In this document: positions 16,033 to 25,524 of the stretch, piece by piece
Position numbering within the stretch: position 1 is the stretch's first letter
Layout of the letters: the number at the start of each line of letters is the position of its first letter
Source of the DNA: Phaeospirillum tilakii
GTDB taxonomy: Bacteria; Pseudomonadota; Alphaproteobacteria; Rhodospirillales; Magnetospirillaceae
NCBI RefSeq assembly: GCF_042683125.1
Contig: NZ_JBHUIY010000020.1
Coordinates: forward strand, 12,042 to 76,041
Direction of reading: 5' to 3'
Length of the DNA: 64,000 nt
Notes under the pieces: generated by a model
The model's database searches: none
What the model saw: the letters and a program-made list of their open reading frames with translations, nothing else
What the model was told of the DNA's origin: nothing
Made by a program: the position numbers and the translations under genes

Positions 16033-16911
16033 TCAGCGGGTGGGAACCGGGGTTTCGCCGGAATAATCGTAGAAGCCGCGCCCGGTCTTGCGGCCGAGCC
16101 AGCCGGCCTCGACATATTTGACCAGCAGCGGGCAGGGCCGGTACTTGGTGTCGGCGAGGCCGTCATGCAGCACCTGCATCACCGCGAGGCAGGTGTCGAG
16201 GCCGATGAAGTCGGCCAGTTCGAGCGGCCCCATCGGATGGTGGGCGCCGAGCTTGAGGGCGGTGTCGATGCTCAGCACCGAGCCGACCCCCTCATAGAGG
16301 GTGTAGACCGCCTCGTTGATCATCGGCAGCAGGATGCGGTTGACGATGAAGGCGGGGAAATCCTCGGCCGAGACCGGCTGCTTGCCGAGTCTGACGGTCA
16401 TTTCCCGCACCACCGCGAAGGTTTCCTCGGCGGTGGCGATGCCGCGGATCAGCTCGACCAGCTGCATCGCCGGCACCGGGTTCATGAAGTGCATCCCCAT
16501 GAAGCGGGCCGGGCGGTCGGTGGCGGCGCCAAGGCGGGTGATCGACAGCGACGAGGTGTTCGAGGCGATCAGCGCGTCGGGGCGCAGCACCGGACAGAGT
16601 TTGTGGAAGATCGCCCGCTTGATCGCCTCGTCCTCGGTGGCGGCCTCGATCACCAGATCGCAATCGCCGAAATCGGCGTAATCGCGGGTGGTGCGGATCC
16701 GCTGCTGGATCGCGGTCTTGTCGGCTTCGGCCAGCTTGCCCTTGCCGACCGCGCGGGTAAGGAAGCGGTCGATGGTGGCGAGGCCGCGTTCGAGGGCGGC
16801 ATCGTTGACGTCGAGCAGCACCACCGGATAGCCGGCGGTGGCGCAGACCTGGGCGATCCCGCTGCCCATCTGCCCCGCACCGACGACACCAATCTGGGAA
16901 ATGTTGGTCAT
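16033..16911 (-). CDS. hbd: 3-hydroxybutyryl-CoA dehydrogenase
   Basis: 292 residues, the normal length of the stand-alone enzyme that interconverts acetoacetyl-CoA and 3-hydroxybutyryl-CoA with NAD(P). The N-terminal Rossmann motif is GAGQMGSG; catalytic-region motifs include NTSSLSIT and the family signature GMHFMNPVPAMQLVELIRG; the C-terminal helical domain starts near residue 185 (FIVNRILLPMINEA). It lies 68 nt downstream of etfA on the same strand, a common arrangement linking fatty-acyl/butyryl-CoA oxidation to the electron-transfer flavoprotein. Confidence 0.94.
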   Translation of the reverse strand: MTNISQIGVVGAGQMGSGIAQVCATAGYPVVLLDVNDAALERGLATIDRFLTRAVGKGKLAEADKTAIQQRIRTTRDYADFGDCDLVIEAATEDEAIKRAIFHKLCPVLRPDALIASNTSSLSITRLGAATDRPARFMGMHFMNPVPAMQLVELIRGIATAEETFAVVREMTVRLGKQPVSAEDFPAFIVNRILLPMINEAVYTLYEGVGSVLSIDTALKLGAHHPMGPLELADFIGLDTCLAVMQVLHDGLADTKYRPCPLLVKYVEAGWLGRKTGRGFYDYSGETPVPTR

Positions 16912-16979
16912 GGACGTGATCTCCGCGTCAGGGGGGGGCTGGGGAATGGCCGGCCCCCGATGGGAGCCGGCCGTCGGGG

Positions 16980-17918
16980 TCAGGAGGTTTTGAGGGCGGC
17001 GGACAGTTCCGGCAGGGCCTTGAACAGATCGGCGACCAGACCGTAATCGGCCACCTGGAAGATCGGCGCTTCCTCGTCCTTGTTGATGGCGACGATCACC
17101 TTCGAGTCCTTCATCCCGGCGAGATGCTGGATCGCGCCCGAGATGCCGACCGCGATGTAGAGGTCGGGGGCGACGATCTTGCCGGTCTGGCCGACCTGGA
17201 GGTCGTTGGCGACGAAGCCGGCATCGACCGCGGCGCGCGAGGCGCCGACCGCCGCGCCGAGCTGGTCGGCGATGGTTTCGAGCAGGTGGAAATTGTCGCC
17301 CGACTGCATGCCGCGCCCGCCGGAGATGACGATGCGGGCGCTGGTCAGGTCCGGCCGTTCCGACTTCGACAGCTGGGCCGAGACGAAGCGGGCGCGGGCG
17401 GCCGGGGCGGCGACGCTGACCGCCTCGATCGTGGCGCTGCCGCCGGTGGCGGCGGCGGGGGCGAAGGCGGTGGTGCGCACCGTCACCACCTTGATCGGGT
17501 CGGTCGAGCGCACGGTGGCCAGGGCGTTGCCGGCATAGATCGGGCGGACGAAGGTGTCGGCGGCGACCACCCCGACCACGTCGGAGATCTGGGCGACGTC
17601 GAGCAGGGCGGCGACGCGCGGCAGCACGTTCTTGCCGGTGGTGGTGGCGGGGGCGAGGATCGCGCCGCGGCCGGGGGCCAGCGCCACCAGCACCGCCGCC
17701 AGCGGCTCGGCCAGCGGATGGGCCAGCGCGTCGGATTCGGCCACCAGCACCTTGGCGATGCCGGGGATCGCGGCGGCGGCCTGGGCGACCGGGCCCACCC
17801 CGGCGCCGGCGACCAGCAGATCGACCTCGCCGCCGAGCTGGAGCGCGGCGGTGACGGTGTTGAGGGTGGCGGGCTTCAGCGCGCCGGCTTCGTGTTCGGC
17901 CAGGACGAGAACGCTCAT
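16980..17918 (-). CDS. etfA: Electron transfer flavoprotein subunit alpha
   Basis: 312 residues. EtfA binds FAD and passes electrons from acyl-CoA dehydrogenases to ETF-quinone oxidoreductase. The C-terminal FAD-binding domain (about 190-312) has GGRGMQSGDNF and the signature DLYIAVGISGAIQHLAGM followed by INKDEEAPIFQVADYGLV. It starts 2 nt after the etfB stop, so the two subunits are translated from one mRNA. The long in-frame extension upstream is antisense-like overlap with etfB and was discarded. Confidence 0.95.
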   Translation of the reverse strand: MSVLVLAEHEAGALKPATLNTVTAALQLGGEVDLLVAGAGVGPVAQAAAAIPGIAKVLVAESDALAHPLAEPLAAVLVALAPGRGAILAPATTTGKNVLPRVAALLDVAQISDVVGVVAADTFVRPIYAGNALATVRSTDPIKVVTVRTTAFAPAAATGGSATIEAVSVAAPAARARFVSAQLSKSERPDLTSARIVISGGRGMQSGDNFHLLETIADQLGAAVGASRAAVDAGFVANDLQVGQTGKIVAPDLYIAVGISGAIQHLAGMKDSKVIVAINKDEEAPIFQVADYGLVADLFKALPELSAALKTS

Positions 17919-17920
17919 CG

Positions 17921-18670
17921 TCAGATCACCTTCGCTTCGGAGGTCAGCTTTTCCACCAGGGTGGCGACGTCGGGAACCTTGATGCCGGCCTGACGCTTGG
18001 CCGGCTCCTCGACCGACAGGGTGATCAGGCGCGGCGCGACGTCGATCCCGAGCTGCTCCGGCGTCAGCGTCTCGATCGGCTTTTTCTTGGCCTTCATGAT
18101 GTTGGGCAGGCTGGCATAGCGCGGCTCGTTGAGACGCAAATCGGCGGTGACCACCGCCGGCAGGTCGAGCGCCACGGTCTCGAGGCCGCCATCGACCTCG
18201 CGGGTGACGGTCGCGGTGCCGTCGGCCAGCGACACCTTCGAGGCGAAGGTGCCCTGCGGCCAGCCGAGCAGGGCGGCCAGCATCTGGCCGGTCTGGTTGG
18301 AATCGTCGTCGATCGCCTGCTTGCCGAGCAGGATCAGGCCGGGCTGGTCGCGCTCGGCCAGCACCTTCAGCAGCTTGGCCACCGCCAGCGGCTGCACCTC
18401 GGCATCGGTCTGGACCAGGATGCCACGGTCGGCCCCCATCGCCAGCGCGGTGCGCAGGGTTTCGGTCGCCGCCTGCGGCCCGACCGACACCGCGACGATC
18501 TCGCTGGCGATGCCGGCTTCCTTGAGCCGGACCGCTTCCTCGACGGCGATCTCGTCGAACGGATTCATGCTGAACTTGACGTTGGCGGTCTCGACGCCAC
18601 TCTTGTCCGCCTTGACCCGGACCTTGACGTTGTAATCGACCACCCGTTTGACCGCGACCAGAACTTTCAT
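17921..18670 (-). CDS. etfB: Electron transfer flavoprotein subunit beta
   Basis: 249 residues, the standard EtfB size. It forms the ETF heterodimer with EtfA and holds the structural AMP. Diagnostic features are the N-terminal MKVLVAVKRVVDYNVKV, MNPFDEIAVEEAVRLKE near residues 40-56, and the AMP-site region LLGKQAIDDDSNQTGQ. The ATG chosen gives the conserved N-terminus; an upstream TTG adds an unlikely Gly/Pro-rich leader. A near-consensus promoter lies about 75-105 nt upstream. Confidence 0.95.
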   Translation of the reverse strand: MKVLVAVKRVVDYNVKVRVKADKSGVETANVKFSMNPFDEIAVEEAVRLKEAGIASEIVAVSVGPQAATETLRTALAMGADRGILVQTDAEVQPLAVAKLLKVLAERDQPGLILLGKQAIDDDSNQTGQMLAALLGWPQGTFASKVSLADGTATVTREVDGGLETVALDLPAVVTADLRLNEPRYASLPNIMKAKKKPIETLTPEQLGIDVAPRLITLSVEEPAKRQAGIKVPDVATLVEKLTSEAKVI

Positions 18671-18735
18671 GCTCGAGAGTACCCCGCAGGCATCCGCCGG
18701 GCGGCCGGTTGCGGGGCCGCCGGGCAAAATTGGTA

Positions 18736-18773
18736 TTGCAATGCAAAATATAGCCCGGTGCCAAGCTTGTCAA
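18736..18773 (-). promoter_or_regulatory. etfBA-hbd promoter with palindromic operator candidate
   Basis: On the minus strand TTGACA (18768-18773), a 17-nt spacer and TATTTT (18745-18750) form a near-consensus sigma-70 promoter. Overlapping the downstream edge of the -10 is an 11-bp palindrome, TTGCATTGCAA (18736-18746), placed where a repressor would block RNA polymerase. A further TTTTGC lies just downstream. The cognate factor is unknown. Confidence 0.65.
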
Positions 18774-18873
18774 CGCCACCACTTTTGGCGGTGTGCCGCC
18801 GGGGCCTCGGCAGGCGCGGGTTGACGGGCGCGGACGGGAGAGAGGGGGCGGGGCGGCCGGGGCCGCGCCGCGC

Positions 18874-19908
18874 TCAGGCCTCGCTCACGCCGTGCTTTTC
18901 GACGTCGCGGATCAGTTCGATCCCCTGGATCATCTCGGTCATCATGAAATCGGCCCGCTTGATCGGCCCGCCGGAATTGGGGCGGGGGAACATCCGGGCG
19001 AAGGCGCTCATCTTGACGGTCAGGCCGCACAGGGCGGCGCCGATGGTGACGTGATAGCGTTCGACCATGGTGCGGATGGCGCGAAACTCGTCCTGATTGA
19101 TGTTTTCCCACATCTCGCCGGTGCGCTTCTCGAACACTTCGAGCCGGCCGGTGATCGAGGCGCTCATCGAATTGATCACCTCCTCGATCATGTCGCAGGT
19201 CTTCATCAGGTTGACGTTCTGCTTGAGCTGGAAATGGCTGCGGATCGGCGACAGCGAATCGACGCAGGCGGAGAAATAGGGTTCGAGCCGGTCGAGGCAG
19301 TGGCGGAAATAGCTGAGCGACATGAAGGTGTCGCCGTAATCCTCAAGGAAGCGCGGCACGTCGAACACGTCGATGTTGAGGCTTTCGGCCATGGTCATCA
19401 GCCGCTGGCGCGCCTTCTTGACGTCGGGGTCGCGGAACAGCTTCAGCAGGTCGTCGTAGCTCTCGATCTGGATGTCCTCGCCCGAATAGATCATCTTCAT
19501 CAGCGGGCGGGTGAACATGATCATGTAGCGGGTCAGCTCGGCCGATTTCTCGGGCGACAGCTTGAGCGCGGCGAAATCGTTGACGGCGATGCCGTGCTCG
19601 CGCAGCGAGATGCGCAGGCTGTAGACGTCGTAGCTCGGCAGCAAGGCGAGGCGGCGCAGCACCATCAGGTCGGGATGGACCTGATCGGCCGGCCAGCCGA
19701 ACATCGCCGGCAGTGCCTCGACCTCGACCTGGCCCGAGCCGGTCTGGACGTCGGAAAAAATCTCGACCACGCTGCGCAGGCGGACATTCTTGATCAGCCG
19801 GGCCGATTGCAGCGCCGGGGTCTGCAACGGAATGATCGACAGCGGCAGGACGAACAGGGAGTCCATGTCGCTGTCATTGATCGGTTTCAGGCCATCGTCA
19901 TCGTACAT
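18874..19908 (-). CDS. Conserved-looking hypothetical protein, 344 residues
   Basis: I do not recognise a family. The protein is soluble, largely helical and without a signal peptide or clear membrane helix. The N-terminus is acidic (MYDDDGLKPINDSDMDS). Met- and Phe-rich helical stretches occur in the second half, and the end is hydrophilic. Codon use matches the genome. The chosen ATG overlaps the 3' end of the upstream MarR-type gene by 11 nt, indicating co-translation. An alternative start 72 nt upstream would add a Ser/Pro/Arg stretch. It precedes the etfBA-hbd unit on the same strand but that unit has its own promoter. Confidence 0.7.
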   Translation of the reverse strand: MYDDDGLKPINDSDMDSLFVLPLSIIPLQTPALQSARLIKNVRLRSVVEIFSDVQTGSGQVEVEALPAMFGWPADQVHPDLMVLRRLALLPSYDVYSLRISLREHGIAVNDFAALKLSPEKSAELTRYMIMFTRPLMKMIYSGEDIQIESYDDLLKLFRDPDVKKARQRLMTMAESLNIDVFDVPRFLEDYGDTFMSLSYFRHCLDRLEPYFSACVDSLSPIRSHFQLKQNVNLMKTCDMIEEVINSMSASITGRLEVFEKRTGEMWENINQDEFRAIRTMVERYHVTIGAALCGLTVKMSAFARMFPRPNSGGPIKRADFMMTEMIQGIELIRDVEKHGVSEA

Positions 19909-20290
19909 GGTGGACGCTATCCCCCCTCGGGTCCGCCGGCTCCGGGTCGGCCGCGGCGGCGGCGGTGACGATGATGTCACCGAATTCCCTCAAAAACACC
20001 GTGCCTTTGACGGTGCGTTCAACAAGAACCGAGCGGCGGTCGTGATCATCGACCGCGCGCCTGATCAGGCCGAAGGCGCTCAACCGGTCGAGCGCCCGGG
20101 TGATGGCCGGTTTCGAGACGCGGAGACAGGCCGCAAGGCCGCGCACCGTGTGGGGCGGCTGTTGCAGGTAGACGGTCAACACCAGGGCCATCTGCCGCGC
20201 CGACAGGTCGGGGGCATCGTGGCGCACGCTCTCGACGATCGCGCCTCGCCACAGATCGAGCGCCTGGACCGGGGTGAGGCCGATACTCAT
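19898..20290 (-). CDS. MarR-family transcriptional regulator
   Basis: 130 residues, a compact winged-helix protein of MarR type. The recognition region TVRGLAACLRVSKPAITRALDRLSAFGLIRR (about 48-78) is followed by the wing DDHDRRSVLVERT, which has the characteristic DxRS motif. Such proteins act as dimers responding to small ligands. It overlaps the start of the unrecognised 344-residue gene by 11 nt, so autoregulation of that two-gene unit is a reasonable guess. Confidence 0.88.
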   Translation of the reverse strand: MSIGLTPVQALDLWRGAIVESVRHDAPDLSARQMALVLTVYLQQPPHTVRGLAACLRVSKPAITRALDRLSAFGLIRRAVDDHDRRSVLVERTVKGTVFLREFGDIIVTAAAAADPEPADPRGDSVHHVR

Positions 20291-20383
20291 CGCGAGCCCG
20301 ATCTCATTTACGTCACGGCAACACTCTAGCCGCCGCCGCCGGCCCCGACAATCGCCGATTCCGTGCCCGTCCCCCGCTTTCGC

Positions 20384-21781
<1,398 letters not shown>

Positions 21782-21913
21782 CTTTCCTCTCCTCCCGTCG
21801 CTTTGTCGGTCGGCCCAGCATGGCCGAGAGCGGCGCGGGAGAAAAGAGGGCTTGGCGGCGCCGAACGGCGATGCGACAGTCGCCTTGTTCGCGGTGTGGC
21901 GAAGGAGGATGCG

Positions 21914-22531
21914 ATGGGATTGACCCTGGTGATCGGGACCAAGCGGTTTTCCTCCTGGTCGCTGCGGCCGTGGCTGGCGCTGAAGGCCACCGGCGCGCGG
22001 TTCGAGGAAGTCGAGATCGCGCTGCGCCAGCCGGAGACCAAGGCCGAGATCCGCAAATGGTCGCCGGCCGGCAAGGTGCCGGTGCTGATCGAGGGCGGCC
22101 TGACGGTGTGGGACTCGATCGCGATCTGCGAATATCTGGCCGAACGCTTTCCCCAGGCCGGGCTGTGGCCCGACGCCGCTGCCGCCCGCGCCGTCGCCCG
22201 CGCGGTGTCGGCCGAGATGCATGCCGGCTTTCCGGTGCTGCGCCAGCGTTGCCCGATGGACCTGTTGCTTGACGCGCCGCTGACCGAGTTCCCCGACGAT
22301 CTGGCGGCGGAGATCCGCCGGCTCGACGCGCTGTGGGTGGAATGCCGGACCCGGTTCGGCGGCGACGGGCCGTTTCTGTTCGGCCGCTTCACCATCGCCG
22401 ACGCGATGTATGCCCCGGTGGTGACCCGCTGCGCCACCTACCATCTGCCGCTGAGCCCGGAAGCGGCGGCCTATCGCGACGCGGTGCTGGCCTGGCCGGC
22501 GTTGCAGGCATGGCGCGCCGCCAGCCGTTGA
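21914..22531 (+). CDS. Glutathione S-transferase family protein
   Basis: 205 residues. N-terminal thioredoxin-fold domain (about 1-78) with the SSWSLRPWLALK helix start (a catalytic Ser is plausible) and the glutathione-binding VPVLIEGGLTVWDSIAI motif; C-terminal helical domain with the N-capping region FGRFTIADAMYAPVV. The sequence resembles the YfcF/YfcG or GstA-like groups. The ATG follows AAGGAGG at ideal spacing. Divergent from the aminopeptidase gene. Confidence 0.9.
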   Translation: MGLTLVIGTKRFSSWSLRPWLALKATGARFEEVEIALRQPETKAEIRKWSPAGKVPVLIEGGLTVWDSIAICEYLAERFPQAGLWPDAAAARAVARAVSAEMHAGFPVLRQRCPMDLLLDAPLTEFPDDLAAEIRRLDALWVECRTRFGGDGPFLFGRFTIADAMYAPVVTRCATYHLPLSPEAAAYRDAVLAWPALQAWRAASR

Positions 22532-22577
22532 GGGCGATTGACAGCCCGCCGTCACAACGGAAAGATACCGGCCCCCG

Positions 22578-22661
22578 GGGGGCGTGGTGAAACGGTAAAC
22601 ACAGACGACTTAAAATCGTCCGGCCTCGGCTTTGCGGGTTCAAGTCCCGCCGCCCCCACCA
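22578..22661 (+). tRNA. tRNA-Leu (UAA anticodon)
   Basis: 84 nt including an encoded CCA. The acceptor stem GGGGGCG pairs with CGCCCCC; the anticodon stem GACGA/TCGTC encloses loop CTTAAAA with anticodon TAA; a long variable arm typical of class II tRNAs follows; the T-arm is GCGGG-TTCAAGT-CCCGC; discriminator base A. It sits immediately left of the CRISPR-Cas region, a common site for island insertion. Confidence 0.97.
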
Positions 22662-22689
22662 GCTTGAAAATGAAATGTTTTCCGCCGAC

Positions 22690-22775
22690 CGGGAAGGAAG
22701 GCTCACCCGTGGGGTGAGCCTCGGGCTGCCGCCCCGACCCGCCCGGGGCGATGCCCCGGACCCCCTTCGTTATTG
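22690..22775. repeat. Hairpin module (copy B)
   Basis: Downstream of tRNA-Leu. It contains GGCTCACCCGTGGGGTGAGCC, CGGGCTGCCGCCCCG and CCGGGGCGATGCCCCGG followed by ACCCCCTTCGTTATT, matching the core of copy A at 5120-5231. Possibly the tRNA terminator. The next ~85 nt up to the array hold nothing I recognise. Confidence 0.5.
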
Positions 22776-22860
22776 ATGATCAAAAGAAAAGAAAGTCCGA
22801 GCCACCAACTCGGGCGGAGAAACCTGTGCGGTTCCGAATGGCATCGGCAATCGCGTGGTC

Positions 22861-23291
22861 CTTTCAACCCACGCCCCCGCGTGGGGGGCGACGCGGGTGG
22901 CAGGTCGCCGGGGCCAACCTCCCCCGGGTTTCAACCCACGCCCCCGCGTGGGGGCGACGCACCGACCAGCGACGGCTCATCGCTGTGACCACGTTTCAAT
23001 CCACGCCCCCGCGTGGGGGCGACCACCGCCCTCATCGGCGGCGCGGACGGGGGCGGGGTTTCAATCCACGCCCCCGCGTGGGGGGCGACGATCCCCCCGC
23101 CCGGCTCTGACCACGGGGCAGGTGTTTCAATCCACGCCCCCGCGTGGGGGGCGACGCCGGTGTTGGCTCCGGCGGTGATGGTCAGCGCGCCGTTTCAATC
23201 CACGCCCCCGCGTGGGGGGCGACGGGCCTCGCAGGCGGCGGCGACGGTGGCGGGGGTGGGTTTCAATCCACGCCCCCGCGTGGGGGGCGAC
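22861..23291 (-). CRISPR. Type I-C CRISPR array, 7 repeats and 6 spacers
   Basis: Repeats at 22861-22892, 22928-22958, 22993-23023, 23058-23089, 23124-23155, 23192-23223 and 23260-23291; spacers are 34-36 nt. The repeat is 32 nt (two copies are 31 nt, missing one base of the poly-G/C run) and matches the I-C class: on the minus strand it starts GTCGCCCCCC, forms a C/G-rich hairpin and ends with the 11-nt handle TGGATTGAAAC. Transcription is inferred on the minus strand, from a leader at the right, because the leftmost two repeats carry substitutions (handle TGGGTTGAAA) typical of the distal end. Confidence 0.98.
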
Positions 23292-23496
23292 TGTCCTGAA
23301 ATAACAGATTGTGCTGATTGAGAGAATCGCCGCATTGGCGCGAACCGGCGGGAGACCGGCCGGTTTTGGGGCGACGGCCCGGGGCTGGGGCGTCAATGAT
23401 TCACGATGTCAAAGAGTTAGCCCTGGTGCGAACCGTCCGGGGAGTCCCGACACGCTTGGGGTTCGCACCGGATCGTTCCCGTGGGATCACCCGCGC
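23292..23496 (-). promoter_or_regulatory. CRISPR leader region
   Basis: The gap between the cas2 stop and the leader-proximal repeat. AT-richer than the array near the repeat. It carries a perfect 10-bp inverted repeat, GGTGCGAACC (23425-23434) with GGTTCGCACC (23460-23469), and a TTGACA element on the minus strand (revcomp of 23407-23412) without an obvious -10. Expected to hold the array promoter and integration signals. Confidence 0.7.
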
Positions 23497-23787
23497 TTAC
23501 AGGATCAGAGGCCCGTTCAGATCGACGGCCGGTTTTGCCCCGACATGATCGACGCGACGTTGCCAGTTCGAGCCGAGGAAATAATAGCGCAGGCTGTCGG
23601 ACGCCGGATTGATGATGGCTTCCAACCGGGCTTTCAGGCCGACCCATTGGGCCGGATCGACCTCGATTTCGAACACGGAATTCTGCACCCGTTGTCCATA
23701 ATCCTGGCAGGCCCTGGCGACCTTGCGCAGCCGGCGGCTGCCGCCCGGATCGACCGTGCTGACGTCGTAGGTGACCAGGACCATCAT
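23497..23787 (-). CDS. cas2: CRISPR-associated endonuclease Cas2 (type I-C)
   Basis: 96 residues, standard Cas2 length. It forms the central dimer of the Cas1-Cas2 spacer integrase. Ferredoxin-like fold start MMVLVTYDVST with the conserved Asp, then RLRKVARACQDYGQRVQNSVFE, typical of I-C Cas2. It starts 11 nt after the cas1 stop and is the last gene before the leader. Confidence 0.96.
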   Translation of the reverse strand: MMVLVTYDVSTVDPGGSRRLRKVARACQDYGQRVQNSVFEIEVDPAQWVGLKARLEAIINPASDSLRYYFLGSNWQRRVDHVGAKPAVDLNGPLIL

Positions 23788-23798
23788 CGGCGCCTCCC

Positions 23799-24836
23799 TT
23801 ATTTCCAGAACCAGGGCGGATAGGCATCAAGGTCGCCGCGCAGATGGCGGGCCAGCAGCAGGGCCTGGAGATACGGCACCAGTCCATGCGGCACGGCCTC
23901 GCCCAGGAACGGGTGCTGACGTTCCTCCTTCTTGCGGTCCTGCCACGCGGTCAGCACCGTCTTGCGCCCTTCGTCGCCGAGCAGAACGGCCCCGCCGTCG
24001 TGGTACTCGAAATCCTCGGCCCGAAGCTGGCGGCGATTGATCAGCGAAAGCGCCAGACGGTCGGCCAGGACCGGGCGCAGTTCCTCCATCAGATCAAGCG
24101 CAAGGCTGGGCCGTCCCGGCCGGTCGCGGTGCAGGAAGCCTACGGCGGGGTCCAGTCCGACGCTTTCGGCGGCGGCGCGGCAATCGTGGGTCAGCAGGGT
24201 GTAGAGGAACGACAGCAGCGCGTTGGTCGGATCGAGCGGGGGCCGGCGCGACCGGCCCCGAAACGCGAACGCGGCGTCGGGGGAGCGGATCAGGTGAGGG
24301 AACACGGCGAAATAGAGCGCGGCGGCCTCCCCTTCCGCGCCGCGCAACGCGTCGGTGTCGCCGGTCGCGGTCTCCACCCGGCGCAGGATGTGGGCCATCC
24401 GCTCGGTCGCCTCGGCCAGGGCGGCGCCCTGCGCCGGGGTCTGGTCGGCGCCGTGATCGCGCATCGCCCGCATCAGCACCGAGCGTTGGTTGGCGACCTT
24501 GCCCATCACCAGGCTGCGGACGATCTCTTCCGGCTGCTCCGATGCCCGGTATTGAGCGCGGCGGAGCAGGACGTTGCCGCTGACCGGCCTCTCGACCCGG
24601 GCCTGGAAACGTCCGCCGCGATCGAGCAGCACGATGGTGATGCCGTTCGCGGCGCAGGCCTGGATCAGGGCGGGGGAGAGGTAGATGCCCCCGAACACCA
24701 CCACCGAGGCCAGCATGTGCAGCGGGACCCGGCCTTTTTCCGTGCCCTCGACCTCGACCACCAGGGTCTCGCCGTCCTTGCGCAGGCCTGCCCCCGGGGT
24801 GGTGACATAGACCGTGTTGAGCAGCTTCTTCATCAC
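23799..24836 (-). CDS. cas1: CRISPR integrase Cas1 (type I-C)
   Basis: 345 residues, typical for I-C Cas1. Catalytic subunit of spacer acquisition. N-terminal beta domain starts MMKKLLNTVYVTTPGAGLRKDGETL; the C-terminal helical domain has the metal-site segments NALLSFLYTLLTHDC, a conserved Glu region near VGLDPAVGFLHRDRPGRPSLALDLMEE, and DFEYHDGG. The start overlaps the cas4 stop by 4 nt. The ATG is doubled (ATGATG), so the true first codon could be one residue later. Confidence 0.97.
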   Translation of the reverse strand: MMKKLLNTVYVTTPGAGLRKDGETLVVEVEGTEKGRVPLHMLASVVVFGGIYLSPALIQACAANGITIVLLDRGGRFQARVERPVSGNVLLRRAQYRASEQPEEIVRSLVMGKVANQRSVLMRAMRDHGADQTPAQGAALAEATERMAHILRRVETATGDTDALRGAEGEAAALYFAVFPHLIRSPDAAFAFRGRSRRPPLDPTNALLSFLYTLLTHDCRAAAESVGLDPAVGFLHRDRPGRPSLALDLMEELRPVLADRLALSLINRRQLRAEDFEYHDGGAVLLGDEGRKTVLTAWQDRKKEERQHPFLGEAVPHGLVPYLQALLLARHLRGDLDAYPPWFWK

Positions 24837-25462
24837 CTCTCCCCGTCATCGGACAGCAGGGCGGCCAGCATCCGCTCGCGCCATTGCCGGGCGGGGCGGG
24901 CGGCGGCCTGGGGACGGCACAGATCAAGCAGGGAACAGGCCCGGCAGCGGTCGCTTCGGAACACCGGTGGCGGGGTGCGCAGGGTGGCGAACATCGCCCG
25001 CAGGTCGGCGATGGTCGCTTCGGTCAGGGCGCGCAGCTCGGCATCGAAGGCGACCGCGACCCGGCGTTTGGTCTCGGCGTAATAGAGCGCGCCCTCGGGC
25101 ACCGTCCGCCCGGTCATCTCTTCCAGGCACAGCGCCTGGGCGCACAATTGGACCTCGTCGGCGCGATGCGGCTTGGGCTTGCCGCGTTTGTATTCGACCG
25201 GAAACGGCGTCTCGCTGCCATCGGCGGCGCGGCGGAACTCGACCAGATCGGCCACGCCGGCGATCCCCAGCCGGGGCGCGGCCAGGGGCAGCGCGGTCAC
25301 CCGGCGCACGCCTCGCGCCTTGCGCTGGTCGCCCCGGTCGGCGGCGAGGTGGAGCTGATGGCCCTCGGCGGTGAAGCGGTTGTCCTCCCACAGCCGTTCG
25401 AGATGGATCAGCGCCGCCTGCCGCCGGCAATAGACCGCATGCTGAAGCGCGGACAGCGGGAT
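24833..25462 (-). CDS. cas4: Cas4 exonuclease (type I-C), start uncertain
   Basis: Cas4 helps trim prespacers and select PAM. The RecB-like nuclease core is present: LSALQHAVYCRRQAALIHLE (first Cys), VADLVEF, PVEYKRGKPK (catalytic Glu/Lys) and a C-terminal cysteine cluster CRACSLLDLC for the Fe-S cluster. Odd point: no ATG, GTG or TTG lies near the expected N-terminus. The nearest in-frame NTG upstream is a TTG at 25720, 195 nt inside cas7. The start given here is an ATC 8 nt after GGGAGG, so it is a guess; a (GGC)n tract at 25497-25516 precedes it. Confidence 0.85.
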   Translation of the reverse strand: MPLSALQHAVYCRRQAALIHLERLWEDNRFTAEGHQLHLAADRGDQRKARGVRRVTALPLAAPRLGIAGVADLVEFRRAADGSETPFPVEYKRGKPKPHRADEVQLCAQALCLEEMTGRTVPEGALYYAETKRRVAVAFDAELRALTEATIADLRAMFATLRTPPPVFRSDRCRACSLLDLCRPQAAARPARQWRERMLAALLSDDGER

Positions 25463-25524
25463 GGGCTCGCCCTCCCGCTCGTCGTCGCGCCCCGGCGCCG
25501 CCGCCGCCGCCGCCGGGCCAGGCC

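Noticed and set aside
22751..23396. Several ORFs reading through the CRISPR array in different frames
   Set aside because: Their Pro/Arg/Gly repeats are just translations of the CRISPR repeats.
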